8,226 nt of DNA from NCBI GenBank assembly GCA_024404415.1, contig JAKSPX010000052.1:1-8226 (forward strand), written 5' to 3'. The position numbers and the translations under genes are program-made. The notes under the pieces are model-generated. The model searched no databases, was not told the DNA's origin, and saw only the letters and a program-made list of their open reading frames with translations. Source of the stretch: Clostridia bacterium (GTDB lineage: Bacteria > Bacillota > Clostridia > Oscillospirales > QAMX01). Position 1 is the first letter of the stretch; each line of letters opens with the position of its first letter. Shown one piece after another: positions 1 through 5,899 of the stretch.

Positions 1-938
1 TGGGTGCAGTCACCATCGCTACCCACATGGCAGGCCGTGGTACGGATCTCAAGCTCTCACCCGAGGTAAAGGCTGCCGGTGGCCTGGCCATCATCGGTAC
101 CGAGCGTCACGAGAGCCGTCGTGTAGACCGTCAGCTGCGTGGACGTTCCGGTCGTCAGGGCGATCCCGGTAGCTCTGTCTTCTTCGTCTCTCTCGAGGAT
201 AAGCTGATGCGCCTCTTTGCCAGCGAGCGTATAGCTGCTGTCATGGACCGTCTGGGCTTCAAGGAAGGCGAGATGATCGAGCATAAGATGATCAGCAACA
301 GCATCGAGCGTGCGCAGAAGAAGGTCGAGGAGAACCACTTCGGTACTCGTAAGCGTCTGCTCGAATACGATGATGTAATGAACAAGCAGCGTACCGTCAT
401 CTACGAGATGCGCCGTCATGCCCTCATGGGCGAGCGTATCGGCATGGACATTGCCAACATGATATGGGACCGCGTCTGCAACATCGTCGAGAAGTACGAC
501 TACGAAGGCATGAAGGAGCGCTTCATCGAGGTGCTTGCTATGGAGGTTCCCTTCACCGAGCAAGAACTGATGGATGCCGGTCATAACCTCGACGCACTTT
601 GCGAGAAGGCATATCAGGCAGCCATGGATCGTTTCAAGGAGAAGACCACCACGTTGGCAGGCATCACCTTCCCCGTCATCAAGAATATCTTCGAGAGTCC
701 TCAGGGCCAGATGTACGAGAACATCCTCGTCCCCATCACCGACGGACGTCGTGTATATCAGATTACCGTCAACCTCAAGGAGGCCTACGAAACCGAGTCG
801 CAGGCACTCGTCAAGGAGTTAGAGAAGGCTATCCTCCTTCACACCATCGACGAGGGCTGGAAGGAGAACCTCCGCTTGCTCGACGAGTTGAAGCATTCTG
901 TTAGCAATGCACGCTACGAGCAGCAGGATCCTCTTCTC
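1..938 (+). CDS. secA: Preprotein translocase ATPase SecA, internal to C-terminal part (partial at both ends)
   Basis: SecA is the cytoplasmic ATPase that drives unfolded preproteins through SecYEG. The reading frame is open from the window edge (first full codon at 3) and contains helicase motif V (MAGRGTD from 27) and motif VI (RQLRGRSGRQGDPGSS, about 132-179). The conserved scaffold and wing segments follow: LGFKEGEMIEHKMISNSIE, RKRLLEYDDVMNKQR and RRHALMGERIGMD. Near the end are ENILVPITDGRR, then LLHTIDEGWKENLRLLDELKHSV and YEQQDPLL. About 312 residues of a protein that is usually about 1,100 residues in Bacteroidetes are visible; the N-terminal two-thirds lie outside the window. Wording such as ENILVPITDG and NARYEQQDPLL matches Bacteroidetes SecA as I remember it. 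The similarity stops at about 938-944, where a different DNA begins, so the zinc-binding tail is missing. The frame stays open to 1394, but that tail is antisense to a sigma factor gene and is not SecA. The motif V residue before MAG is His (ACC CAC ATG) where Asn is usual. Confidence 0.93.
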
Positions 939-944
939 CTCTTC
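918..944. other. Chimeric junction between a Bacteroidetes-type secA and a Firmicutes-type sigma factor gene
   Basis: On the plus strand SecA reads correctly through Asp-Pro-Leu-Leu (927-938), possibly through Phe (942-944), then loses all similarity. On the minus strand the ECF sigma factor reads correctly up to EEEKRILLL (about 918-944), then runs into antisense secA. The stretch compatible with both families is about 27 bp and contains GGATCC at 926-931. Both genes are truncated at the same place with no mobile element, target duplication or attachment-site repeat visible. The pattern suggests a misassembly through a short shared word, or ligation of two fragments at a GATC site. A true recombination is possible but less likely. 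Exact boundaries are inferred from family consensus held in memory. Confidence 0.75.
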
Positions 945-1325
945 CCCCAGCGCCTCCAGCGCGTCATCAAGCAGGATCTTCAGCTCCTTATCTTTATAGG
1001 CCGCTTCCGCCGATGCGTCTGCCGCGGCGAGGTATTCCTCCTCGCTGCCCCCCGGCAGACGCTTTCTGCGGAGGTATCCCGCGGCCTCGTTCCGCGCCAC
1101 GGCGGCCAGCCACCCGGCAAGATGTTCGCCTTTGATCGTCTTACGCGCTTTCCAGAGCGTGACGAAGGTATTCAGAACCAGCTCTTCCACGTCTTCCTTT
1201 TCCGCCTTTCCCCAAAGGCGGCGCGCGATGACGCTTTTCACATAGCCGCCGTAACTCCCGATGGTCAGTTCCAGCGCCTCGGTACTGCCCTCCCGCAGAC
1301 CTGCGAGAAGCTCTTTATCTTCCAT
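921..1325 (-). CDS. ECF-type RNA polymerase sigma factor, truncated at its C-terminus by the junction
   Basis: This protein resembles a sigma-70 family ECF sigma factor, which directs RNA polymerase to a small stress or envelope regulon. About 135 genuine residues remain. Region 2 covers roughly residues 15-90: EALELTIGSYGGYVKSVIARR, then DVEELVLNTFVTLWKA, and GWLAAVARNEAAGYLRRKR, the -10-recognition and core-binding part. A linker rich in Glu and Ala follows (about 91-120). Region 4 just begins at ALGEEEKRILL before the sequence switches to antisense secA. The -35-binding helix-turn-helix is therefore absent here, and the residues encoded between 819 and about 918 are not sigma sequence. The start at 1325 is supported by AAGGAGG at 1335-1341. 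A candidate ECF promoter lies upstream, which would fit autoregulation. ECF genes are usually followed by an anti-sigma gene; any such gene has been lost at the junction. The subgroup and the inducing signal cannot be told. Confidence 0.8.
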
Positions 1326-1334
1326 CCTCTCCCC

Positions 1335-1341
1335 CCTCCTT
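1335..1341 (-). promoter_or_regulatory. Ribosome binding site of the ECF sigma factor gene
   Basis: Read on the minus strand this is AAGGAGG, nine bases before the ATG at 1325. It is a near-perfect Shine-Dalgarno sequence and fixes the start. Confidence 0.75.
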
Positions 1342-1368
1342 CTTTTCCCTCAGTTTTGTCCGGACACT

Positions 1369-1401
1369 TATATAGATGCTTCCGCTTCTTCTGAGGTTGC
1401 A
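1369..1401 (-). promoter_or_regulatory. Candidate ECF-type autoregulatory promoter of the sigma factor gene
   Basis: On the minus strand TGCAACC (1395-1401) is followed after 16 bases by CATC (1375-1378) and then TATATA. This resembles the Firmicutes ECF promoter pattern of an AAC-containing -35 and a CGTC-like -10, here with A in place of G. Transcription would begin near 1367, giving a leader of about 40 bases. A sigma-A reading is poor because no TTGACA-like box sits 17 bases upstream of the TATATA. Autoregulation is inferred from the position and the motif. Confidence 0.5.
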
Positions 1402-1420
1402 TTTTCGCGGTTATATTATC

Positions 1421-1454
1421 AAAAAAGACGGAGCGAAAAATTCGCTCCGTCTTT
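1421..1454 (-). terminator. Rho-independent terminator of the Gfo/Idh oxidoreductase gene
   Basis: An 11-bp perfect GC-rich stem (GACGGAGCGAA at 1427-1437 paired with 1441-1451) encloses a three-base loop. On the minus strand it is followed by six T (1426-1421). It begins about 14 bases after the stop codon of the oxidoreductase gene and separates it from the sigma factor promoter. The plus strand has only three T after the stem, so it is mainly a minus-strand terminator. Confidence 0.88.
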
Positions 1455-1467
1455 CGGATAGATTTGA

Positions 1468-2526
1468 TCAGATATTGACTTCGTGACCGAGGTCAGAGGA
1501 ATCGTAGATGGCCTGCATGATCTCGGAGGAATGGATGATGCGGTGGATATCCGCGCGGTTGCGGGTGTTGTCGCGGACGCAGTCGAGGAAGGAGTCGATC
1601 TCGTTTTCATACATATTGCTGAGTTCGAAATCGGGTCTGTATTCAACGAGTGCGCCGTGCTCGGCGGTGTAGAGAGTGAAGTGTCCGCCGTAATCGAGGC
1701 GCACGCCGGCCTTATCGCCCATGAAGTCGATGAAGGTCTCGGACTTGCCGATGTTCTGCGCCCACGCGCCGTTGAGACTGATGACCGGGCCTTCGGTGCG
1801 GACAAGGCCGACCACCGAGTCGTCCACGTCGTAGGTTCCGTTATAATCCGGGGGACCTGCCCACATGGATTTATAGACGTAGCTTCTCATGTCCTTGCCG
1901 AGCTTGCAGAAAGCGGTGCCGCTGACCGTCTTGATCTTGGGATCGCCGACGCAGTAGAGGATCAGGTCGATATAGTGAACGCCCCAGTCGATGAGTGCGC
2001 CGCCGCCGGCGATGGCCTTGGTGGTGAAAGCGCCGCCGAGACCCGGGATGGAGCGATGGGCACGGAAGGAAGCATAAACGTGATAGACCTCGCCGAGGCG
2101 ACCCTCGTCGATGTAGTCCTTGATGCGGGTGACGCTGTCATGGAAGCGGTTGCAGACGCCGATGTTGAGGATCTTGCCGGTGCGGTCGGCGGCTTCGAGC
2201 ATGCGCTGAGCCTCCGGAAGGATGCGGGCAGCGGGCTTTTCGCAGAGGACGTTCTTGCCGGCCTCCAGCGCGTCGACCGAAATGACCGAGTGCATAAAGT
2301 TGGGCGTGCAGACCGAAACGGCGCTGATCTCGGGATCAGCCAGCACTTCGTGATAATCATAGACCGCCTTGCCGCAGCCGTATTTTTCCACGGCGGCGTT
2401 GGCGCGTTCGGGGATGATGTCGCAGAAATACTTGATCTCTGCTTTTTCATTCTTCATATAAGCCGGGATGTGGGCGGCGTTGGCAATGGTGCCGCAGCCG
2501 ATCACGGCTACCTTCAGTTTTTCCAT
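1468..2526 (-). CDS. Gfo/Idh/MocA-family NAD(P)-dependent oxidoreductase
   Basis: This is a cytoplasmic dehydrogenase of the Gfo/Idh/MocA family, which oxidises or reduces a hydroxyl of a sugar, inositol or related polyol with NAD(P). It has 352 residues, a usual family length. The N-terminal Rossmann fold has the nucleotide loop GCGTIANAAHIPAY (10-23), an acidic residue after beta-2 (CD, 35-36), SVCTPNFMH (71-79) and the signature CEKP (95-98) with the probable catalytic Lys97. The C-terminal domain carries GGGALIDWGVHYIDL (174-188), with Asp180 and His184 in the usual substrate-site positions. The ATG at 2526 is chosen because the Rossmann fold starts right there and AAGGAG sits just upstream. 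A longer in-frame extension to 2700 would run into the hydrolase gene and is not homologous. It follows the MBL hydrolase gene on the same strand, with its own promoter in the 88-bp gap. The substrate is unknown; the neighbouring isomerase and hydrolase suggest carbohydrate catabolism. Confidence 0.93.
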   Translation of the reverse strand: MEKLKVAVIGCGTIANAAHIPAYMKNEKAEIKYFCDIIPERANAAVEKYGCGKAVYDYHEVLADPEISAVSVCTPNFMHSVISVDALEAGKNVLCEKPAARILPEAQRMLEAADRTGKILNIGVCNRFHDSVTRIKDYIDEGRLGEVYHVYASFRAHRSIPGLGGAFTTKAIAGGGALIDWGVHYIDLILYCVGDPKIKTVSGTAFCKLGKDMRSYVYKSMWAGPPDYNGTYDVDDSVVGLVRTEGPVISLNGAWAQNIGKSETFIDFMGDKAGVRLDYGGHFTLYTAEHGALVEYRPDFELSNMYENEIDSFLDCVRDNTRNRADIHRIIHSSEIMQAIYDSSDLGHEVNI

Positions 2527-2529
2527 GAT

Positions 2530-2536
2530 ACTCCTT
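2530..2536 (-). promoter_or_regulatory. Ribosome binding site that decides the oxidoreductase start
   Basis: The minus strand reads AAGGAGT followed by ATC and the ATG at 2526. The spacing is short but the match is strong. It supports the internal ATG over the longer open frame starting at 2700. Confidence 0.65.
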
Positions 2537-2557
2537 CTTTCATAGTTCGTCTGATTC

Positions 2558-2586
2558 ATCATAGCAGACCCGGGGGGAAATGTAAA
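2558..2586 (-). promoter_or_regulatory. Sigma-A promoter of the oxidoreductase gene
   Basis: On the minus strand TTTACA (2581-2586) and TATGAT (2558-2563) are separated by exactly 17 bases. Each box differs from consensus at one position. Transcription would start near 2551, giving a leader of about 25 bases that contains the RBS. It lies in the 88-bp gap after the MBL hydrolase gene, so the oxidoreductase can be transcribed without its upstream neighbour. Confidence 0.7.
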
Positions 2587-2614
2587 GGGGATAAACGCAT
2601 TTTCCTTCCGTTCT

Positions 2615-3442
2615 TCAGAGGATGCGGTCTCCCCAGAGCGGAACGATCGCCTTTCCGCCGAGAGCGCGGATCTTTTCCGCCTCTTCAAAGCCATCCTCAT
2701 AGCTCCAGCGCCAACGGTCTCTCGCGTGACCCATTTCGTTTAAGTGCGCGATCACCGTCACTTCCGGGCGGAATTTTTCATACCCGTCCCGGACGTCGAG
2801 CCCGCAGCGCGGATGGACGATCCAGATATCCGGCCTTTGGGTGGGATTCAGCTTTTCCGCGTGGGCGCTGTCGCCGGTGTGGAAGATTCTGAGCCCGCCG
2901 AGAGTGAATTCCATGGTCAGGGTGAAATCCAAAAGATAGTCATTGTGGTCGGAGGCCGCCGTGTGGAGCGGCACGTCCCGGAAAATGAAATCTTTCCCGC
3001 CGTGGGTATAGCCGCCGCCGAATTCGCTTCCGGCAAAATGCGCGCCGTAATTGTCGGCGAAATTGCTCACGACCGTCTTTTTCATTTCGTTATTCATTCT
3101 CTGATAAAACGGCGCGGTAAAGTGATCGTTATGGTTATGGGTGATCCACGCGAAATCCAGCTTGTCGGCAAATTTGTGCGCCGCCGGATGTGAAAGATCC
3201 AGCGAGAAGAGGCAATTTTCGCTCTTTGCGATAAAGCCCATGTTGTAAACGTACCAGAGTCCCGTCTTCACCTTGGGATCCGACGCCTCTTCCATTGCCT
3301 TCGGAAGCGCCTCTCCGTAGGCTTTCAGCGCCTCTTCTTCGCCGAAGCGTCCCTCAAGGCAATAACCCGCGAACATCTCCGGGGTGACCCTGTCGATCGC
3401 CTGCTGCCTTGCTTTATATTCTTCCATCGTGTGTTTCGTCAT
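2615..3442 (-). CDS. MBL-fold (UlaG-like) metal-dependent hydrolase
   Basis: This is a metallo-beta-lactamase-fold hydrolase of 275 residues, probably cytoplasmic, since no signal peptide or membrane segment is seen. The metal-binding motif HNHNDH (102-107, with His102, His104, Asp106 and His107) follows a typical strand, LDFAWIT. Later candidates for metal ligands are His160, Asp191 in FHTGDSAH (187-194) and His233 or His239 in AHLNEMGH. The N-terminal 55 residues are helical and charged (MEEYKARQQAIDRVTPEMF), and GLWYVYNMGFIAKSE (61-75) opens the fold. The nearest well-known relative in style is UlaG, the L-ascorbate-6-phosphate lactonase, but many members have other or unknown substrates. 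The start at 3442 has GGAGG seven bases upstream; a second ATG five codons in (3427) is less favoured. It heads the minus-strand side of a divergent unit, next to a sugar dehydrogenase. A lactonase or phosphodiesterase role is inference only. Confidence 0.85.
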   Translation of the reverse strand: MTKHTMEEYKARQQAIDRVTPEMFAGYCLEGRFGEEEALKAYGEALPKAMEEASDPKVKTGLWYVYNMGFIAKSENCLFSLDLSHPAAHKFADKLDFAWITHNHNDHFTAPFYQRMNNEMKKTVVSNFADNYGAHFAGSEFGGGYTHGGKDFIFRDVPLHTAASDHNDYLLDFTLTMEFTLGGLRIFHTGDSAHAEKLNPTQRPDIWIVHPRCGLDVRDGYEKFRPEVTVIAHLNEMGHARDRWRWSYEDGFEEAEKIRALGGKAIVPLWGDRIL

Positions 3443-3449
3443 AAAGTCC

Positions 3450-3454
3450 CCTCC
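3450..3454 (-). promoter_or_regulatory. Ribosome binding site of the MBL-fold hydrolase gene
   Basis: The minus strand reads GGAGG seven bases before the ATG at 3442, which supports this start over the ATG five codons further in. Confidence 0.7.
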
Positions 3455-3471
3455 GTTTCGATTTATGCCTC

Positions 3472-3480
3472 ATTATACCA
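3472..3480 (-). promoter_or_regulatory. Extended -10 promoter of the MBL-fold hydrolase gene
   Basis: The minus strand reads TGGTATAAT: a perfect -10 box (3472-3477) preceded by the TG of an extended -10. No good -35 box is present 17 bases upstream, which is common with extended -10 promoters and may indicate activator dependence. Transcription would start near 3465, about 22 bases before the start codon. Confidence 0.6.
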
Positions 3481-3513
3481 TAATTCTCCCTATAATGCAC
3501 CTCCTCATTTTAT

Positions 3514-3534
3514 CTTCTCTGTGAAAAAGAGAAG
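3514..3534. promoter_or_regulatory. Dyad symmetric site in the divergent promoter region, possible operator
   Basis: CTTCTCT (3514-3520) and AGAGAAG (3528-3534) form a perfect 7-bp inverted repeat around a 7-base spacer. It lies 12 bp before the -35 box of the isomerase promoter and about 37 bp upstream of the -10 of the opposite promoter. It has no T-tract on either strand, so it is not a convincing terminator. A regulator-binding site shared by both directions is possible, but a chance dyad cannot be excluded, and no regulator gene is in the window. Confidence 0.3.
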
Positions 3535-3546
3535 GCTCCCCCGAGA

Positions 3547-3575
3547 TTGACTTCCCCTTTGCCGGATGGTATAAT
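3547..3575 (+). promoter_or_regulatory. Sigma-A promoter of the isomerase-MATE operon
   Basis: TTGACT (3547-3552) and a perfect TATAAT (3570-3575) are separated by 17 bases. This is an almost consensus housekeeping promoter, with predicted transcription start near 3582 and a leader of about 34 bases that ends in a strong RBS. Confidence 0.85.
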
Positions 3576-3600
3576 AAAGTAATATTTATATTCGTCATTT

Positions 3601-3608
3601 GAGGAGGT
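3601..3608 (+). promoter_or_regulatory. Ribosome binding site of the isomerase gene
   Basis: GAGGAGGT lies seven bases before the ATG at 3616. It is almost fully complementary to the 16S rRNA tail and fixes the start. Confidence 0.85.
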
Positions 3609-3615
3609 CATCCTT

Positions 3616-4491
3616 ATGTTAAAACTCGTCACCACCACCGACGTCCCCAGCCGCCATTTCGGTATTCCGAAGGCCATCGAAATGATCGCCGAAGCCGGCT
3701 TTGACGGCTGCGACTGGAGCATGTTTCCCTACGCCGAACCCGGCGATTTCTTCGACCAGCCCGATTGGCGCGTGACCGCCGCCTCCTACAAAAAGACGGC
3801 CGATGAAAATCACGTTCCCTTCCTGCAGGCGCACGCTCCCTTCCCGACCTTCTTCCCCGAAGACGCCGAGAAGACCGCCCGCCTGAAAAAAGCTCTGGAT
3901 GCTTCCATAGAGGCCTGCTCCATTGTGGAATGCCCCAATATCATCTTCCATCCGGGCGCCTTCTACCCGCTTCCCACCACCGAGGAAGGCCGCGCGGAGA
4001 TCCTCAAGAAGAACATCGAATTCTACAGTGCCTTCCTGCCGCGTGCCAAAGAGCTGGGCGTGACCATCTGCACCGAGAATATGTTCGGTTACAGCAACCG
4101 CTACCAGCGCATCACCCCCTGCTATTTCAGCTTTGCTGACGAACTCAACGCCCTTGTCGACGCCCTGGACGGCCAGATCGGCGTCTGCCTCGACACCGGC
4201 CACACGGTCCTTGTAAACGACACCATGCAGCACATGGCCCGCGTCTTCGGCAAGCGCCTCAAGGCGCTCCACGTCCATTCCAACGACGGCGTTCACGACA
4301 GCCACACCGCTCCTCTGATCTTCCCCATGGACTGGGAGGAATTCGGTGCGGCACTTCACGAAGTCGAATACGACGGCCCGATGACGCTGGAAGCCGACAA
4401 CTTCCTCGTTCCGCTTCCGAAGGACATGATCGCGCTTGGTCTGCGTTTCTTATGTGAAAATGCGCGCTATGTGGCGAGCCTTGTGAAATGA
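3616..4491 (+). CDS. TIM-barrel sugar phosphate isomerase/epimerase (xylose isomerase-like, AP endonuclease 2 fold)
   Basis: This 291-residue cytoplasmic protein belongs to the large sugar phosphate isomerase/epimerase group, whose members isomerise or epimerise keto-sugars, inosose or sugar phosphates at a divalent metal site. Barrel strands carry IEMIAEAGFDGCDWS (21-35), FLQAHAPF (69-76), IIFHPG (109-114), VTICTENM (149-156), IGVCLDTGHT (188-197), LHVHSNDG (218-225) and MTLEAD (256-261). The expected metal or catalytic residues are present: Glu154, Asp193, His196, His219 or His221 and Glu259, with His73 and His112 near the pocket. The start is fixed by GAGGAGGT and a near-consensus promoter upstream. 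Its stop overlaps the MATE gene start by ATGA, and it is divergent from the hydrolase and dehydrogenase genes. Joint action with the Gfo/Idh dehydrogenase, as in inositol or 3-keto-sugar catabolism, is plausible inference; the substrate is unknown. A DNA repair endonuclease is unlikely given this context. Confidence 0.9.
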   Translation: MLKLVTTTDVPSRHFGIPKAIEMIAEAGFDGCDWSMFPYAEPGDFFDQPDWRVTAASYKKTADENHVPFLQAHAPFPTFFPEDAEKTARLKKALDASIEACSIVECPNIIFHPGAFYPLPTTEEGRAEILKKNIEFYSAFLPRAKELGVTICTENMFGYSNRYQRITPCYFSFADELNALVDALDGQIGVCLDTGHTVLVNDTMQHMARVFGKRLKALHVHSNDGVHDSHTAPLIFPMDWEEFGAALHEVEYDGPMTLEADNFLVPLPKDMIALGLRFLCENARYVASLVK

Positions 4492-5843
4492 GCGAGGCCG
4501 TCACCCGTTCCGCGCCGCTCTTCTCCAAAAAGCAGCTCTCGAAACTGATCTTTCCGCTCATATTGGAGCAGCTTTTCGGCGTGACCATCGGCATGGCCGA
4601 CACCGTCATGGTCGCCGGATGCGGCGAAGCCGCCGTTTCGGGCATTTCGGTCGTCGACGCCATCAACTTCCTCTTCATCACCATCTTCTCGGCCCTCGCC
4701 ACCGGCGGCGCGGTCATCTGCTCCCAGTACCTCGGGAAAAGAGAACCCGAAAACGCCAGCCGCGCGGCCAAGCAGCTTTTATACGTCTGCCTGTTCTTCG
4801 GGCTGGGCGTCACGCTCCTCATCACCTGCCTCAACACGCCCATCCTCAAGCTGGTCTACGGCCATCTGGATGACGACGTGATGCACAACGCCGTTTTATA
4901 TTTTGTCATCACCGGCTTCTCACTTCCCTTCCTCGCCCTATATAACGCCGGTGCGGCTATCTTCCGCACCATGGGCAATTCCAAGATCTCGCTTTACGCC
5001 TCGCTTCTGATGAACCTCATCAACGTGGGCGGCAACGCCATCCTCATCCTCGGCTTTGACCTTTCGGTCATCGGCGCGGCGACGGCGACCTTAGCCTCCC
5101 GTGTGATCGGCGCCATCCTGCTTCTCGTCCTCATCGCCAATCCGTCGCTGGTCATCCATATCACCGAGTTCACCAAACCCGGCCTCGACCGCAAAACCGT
5201 CGGCTCCATCCTCAAGGTCGCCATTCCGAGCGGTCTTGAAAATGGCATGTTCCAGATCGGCAAGCTCCTGACCCAGACGGTGGTCACCTCCTTCGGCACC
5301 GCCGCCATCTCCTCCAACGCCGTGGCAGGCACCATCGTCAACCTCGTCTATGTCTGCGGCGGCGGCGTGGGCCTGGCGCTCATCACGGTGGTCGGCCAGT
5401 GTGTCGGCGCAAGAGAATTTGACCAGGCGAAACGCTACGCCGGAAGACTCCTGCTCCTCGCCATGTGCTGTACTACAACGGTCGGCACCATCCTCTTCAT
5501 CTCCGCGCCGTGGATCCTCTCCTTCTTCTCCATTTCGGCGGAGGCATCGGAGGGGGCGGTCATGCTGATCCGCACCTGCGCCGTGGCGGCCGCGCTCATG
5601 CACGAGCCCGCCTTCGTGCTTCCCAACGCCCTGCGCGCCGCGGGCGACATGCGCTTCACCATGCTGGTCTCGGTCATCTCCATGTGGACCATGCGCGTGC
5701 TTCTTTGCTACGTTTTCGCCTACACCTTCGATCTCGGCGTACTCGGCGTGTGGCTCGCCATGTATTCCGACTGGGTGCTCCGCTCCATCCTCTTCCTCTG
5801 GCGCTTCTGGAGCGGCAGATGGAAAAACCGCAACCTCGTATAA
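4488..5843 (+). CDS. MATE-family multidrug/metabolite transporter
   Basis: This is an integral membrane antiporter of the MATE (multidrug and toxic compound extrusion) family, 451 residues with about 12 hydrophobic segments, the normal size. Two pseudo-symmetric halves are visible. The N-lobe starts at LIFPLILEQLFGVTIGMADTV (20-40) and has a repeat end RTMGNSKISL (160-169). The C-lobe starts at AIPSGLENGMFQIGK (245-259) and has the matching RAAGDMRFTM. Between them lie SALATGGAVICSQYLGKRE (68-86) and GLALITVVGQCVGARE, the paired helix-2 motifs. The ATG overlaps the isomerase stop (ATGA at 4488-4491) and no strong RBS precedes it, so translation probably depends on the isomerase gene. MATE proteins normally export drugs or metabolites using Na+ or H+ gradients. 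Being tied to a sugar-enzyme gene suggests that it moves a metabolite of this pathway, or that it is only a passenger; the sequence does not decide. A hairpin terminator follows. Confidence 0.93.
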   Translation: MSEAVTRSAPLFSKKQLSKLIFPLILEQLFGVTIGMADTVMVAGCGEAAVSGISVVDAINFLFITIFSALATGGAVICSQYLGKREPENASRAAKQLLYVCLFFGLGVTLLITCLNTPILKLVYGHLDDDVMHNAVLYFVITGFSLPFLALYNAGAAIFRTMGNSKISLYASLLMNLINVGGNAILILGFDLSVIGAATATLASRVIGAILLLVLIANPSLVIHITEFTKPGLDRKTVGSILKVAIPSGLENGMFQIGKLLTQTVVTSFGTAAISSNAVAGTIVNLVYVCGGGVGLALITVVGQCVGAREFDQAKRYAGRLLLLAMCCTTTVGTILFISAPWILSFFSISAEASEGAVMLIRTCAVAAALMHEPAFVLPNALRAAGDMRFTMLVSVISMWTMRVLLCYVFAYTFDLGVLGVWLAMYSDWVLRSILFLWRFWSGRWKNRNLV

Positions 5844-5849
5844 AGTCAA

Positions 5850-5883
5850 AAGAGGCCTCCCGATATGGGAAGCCTCTTATTTT
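5850..5883. terminator. Hairpin terminator between the convergent MATE and argD genes
   Basis: AAGAGGC (5850-5856) pairs with GCCTCTT (5872-5878). An inner stem TCCC/GGGA (5858-5861 with 5867-5870) surrounds the five-base loop, with one mismatch between the two helices. On the plus strand it is followed by ATTTT, just after the MATE stop codon at 5843. On the minus strand it is followed by a looser T-rich stretch, so it may also end argD transcripts. It is probably bidirectional and stronger on the plus strand. Confidence 0.72.
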
Positions 5884-5899
5884 CATGAAAATTTTCACT

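Noticed and set aside
926..931. GGATCC as proof of a restriction-cloning junction
   Set aside because: The site fits a GATC ligation, but both genes also agree with their families beyond it, so a longer shared word and assembly error explain it equally well or better. The mechanism is left open.
2527..2700. N-terminal extension of the oxidoreductase by 58 residues
   Set aside because: It overlaps the hydrolase gene and its own promoter, is rich in Arg and Ser and is not homologous; the ATG at 2526 has an RBS and begins directly before the Rossmann fold.
1483..2892. Long plus-strand open frame (469 codons) opposite the oxidoreductase and the end of the hydrolase gene
   Set aside because: It is antisense to two well-recognised protein families, has a low-complexity Val/Asp/Ala/Gly-rich composition typical of a GC-driven shadow, spans an intergenic promoter and has no RBS.
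3491..3496. Second plus-strand TATAAT in the divergent region
   Set aside because: No -35-like box lies 16-18 bases upstream, and a much better plus-strand promoter lies at 3547-3575.
5091..5849. Minus-strand open frame of 252 codons opposite the MATE gene
   Set aside because: The translation is rich in Asp, Glu, Gly and His, as expected from the antisense of a hydrophobic gene, and the frame begins at the edge of the terminator without an RBS.
5881..5897. Overlapping short palindromes TTTCATGAAA and TGAAAATTTTCA downstream of argD
   Set aside because: They are AT-rich, have no loop and no conserved context; chance palindromes in a short intergenic stretch next to the real terminator are more likely.
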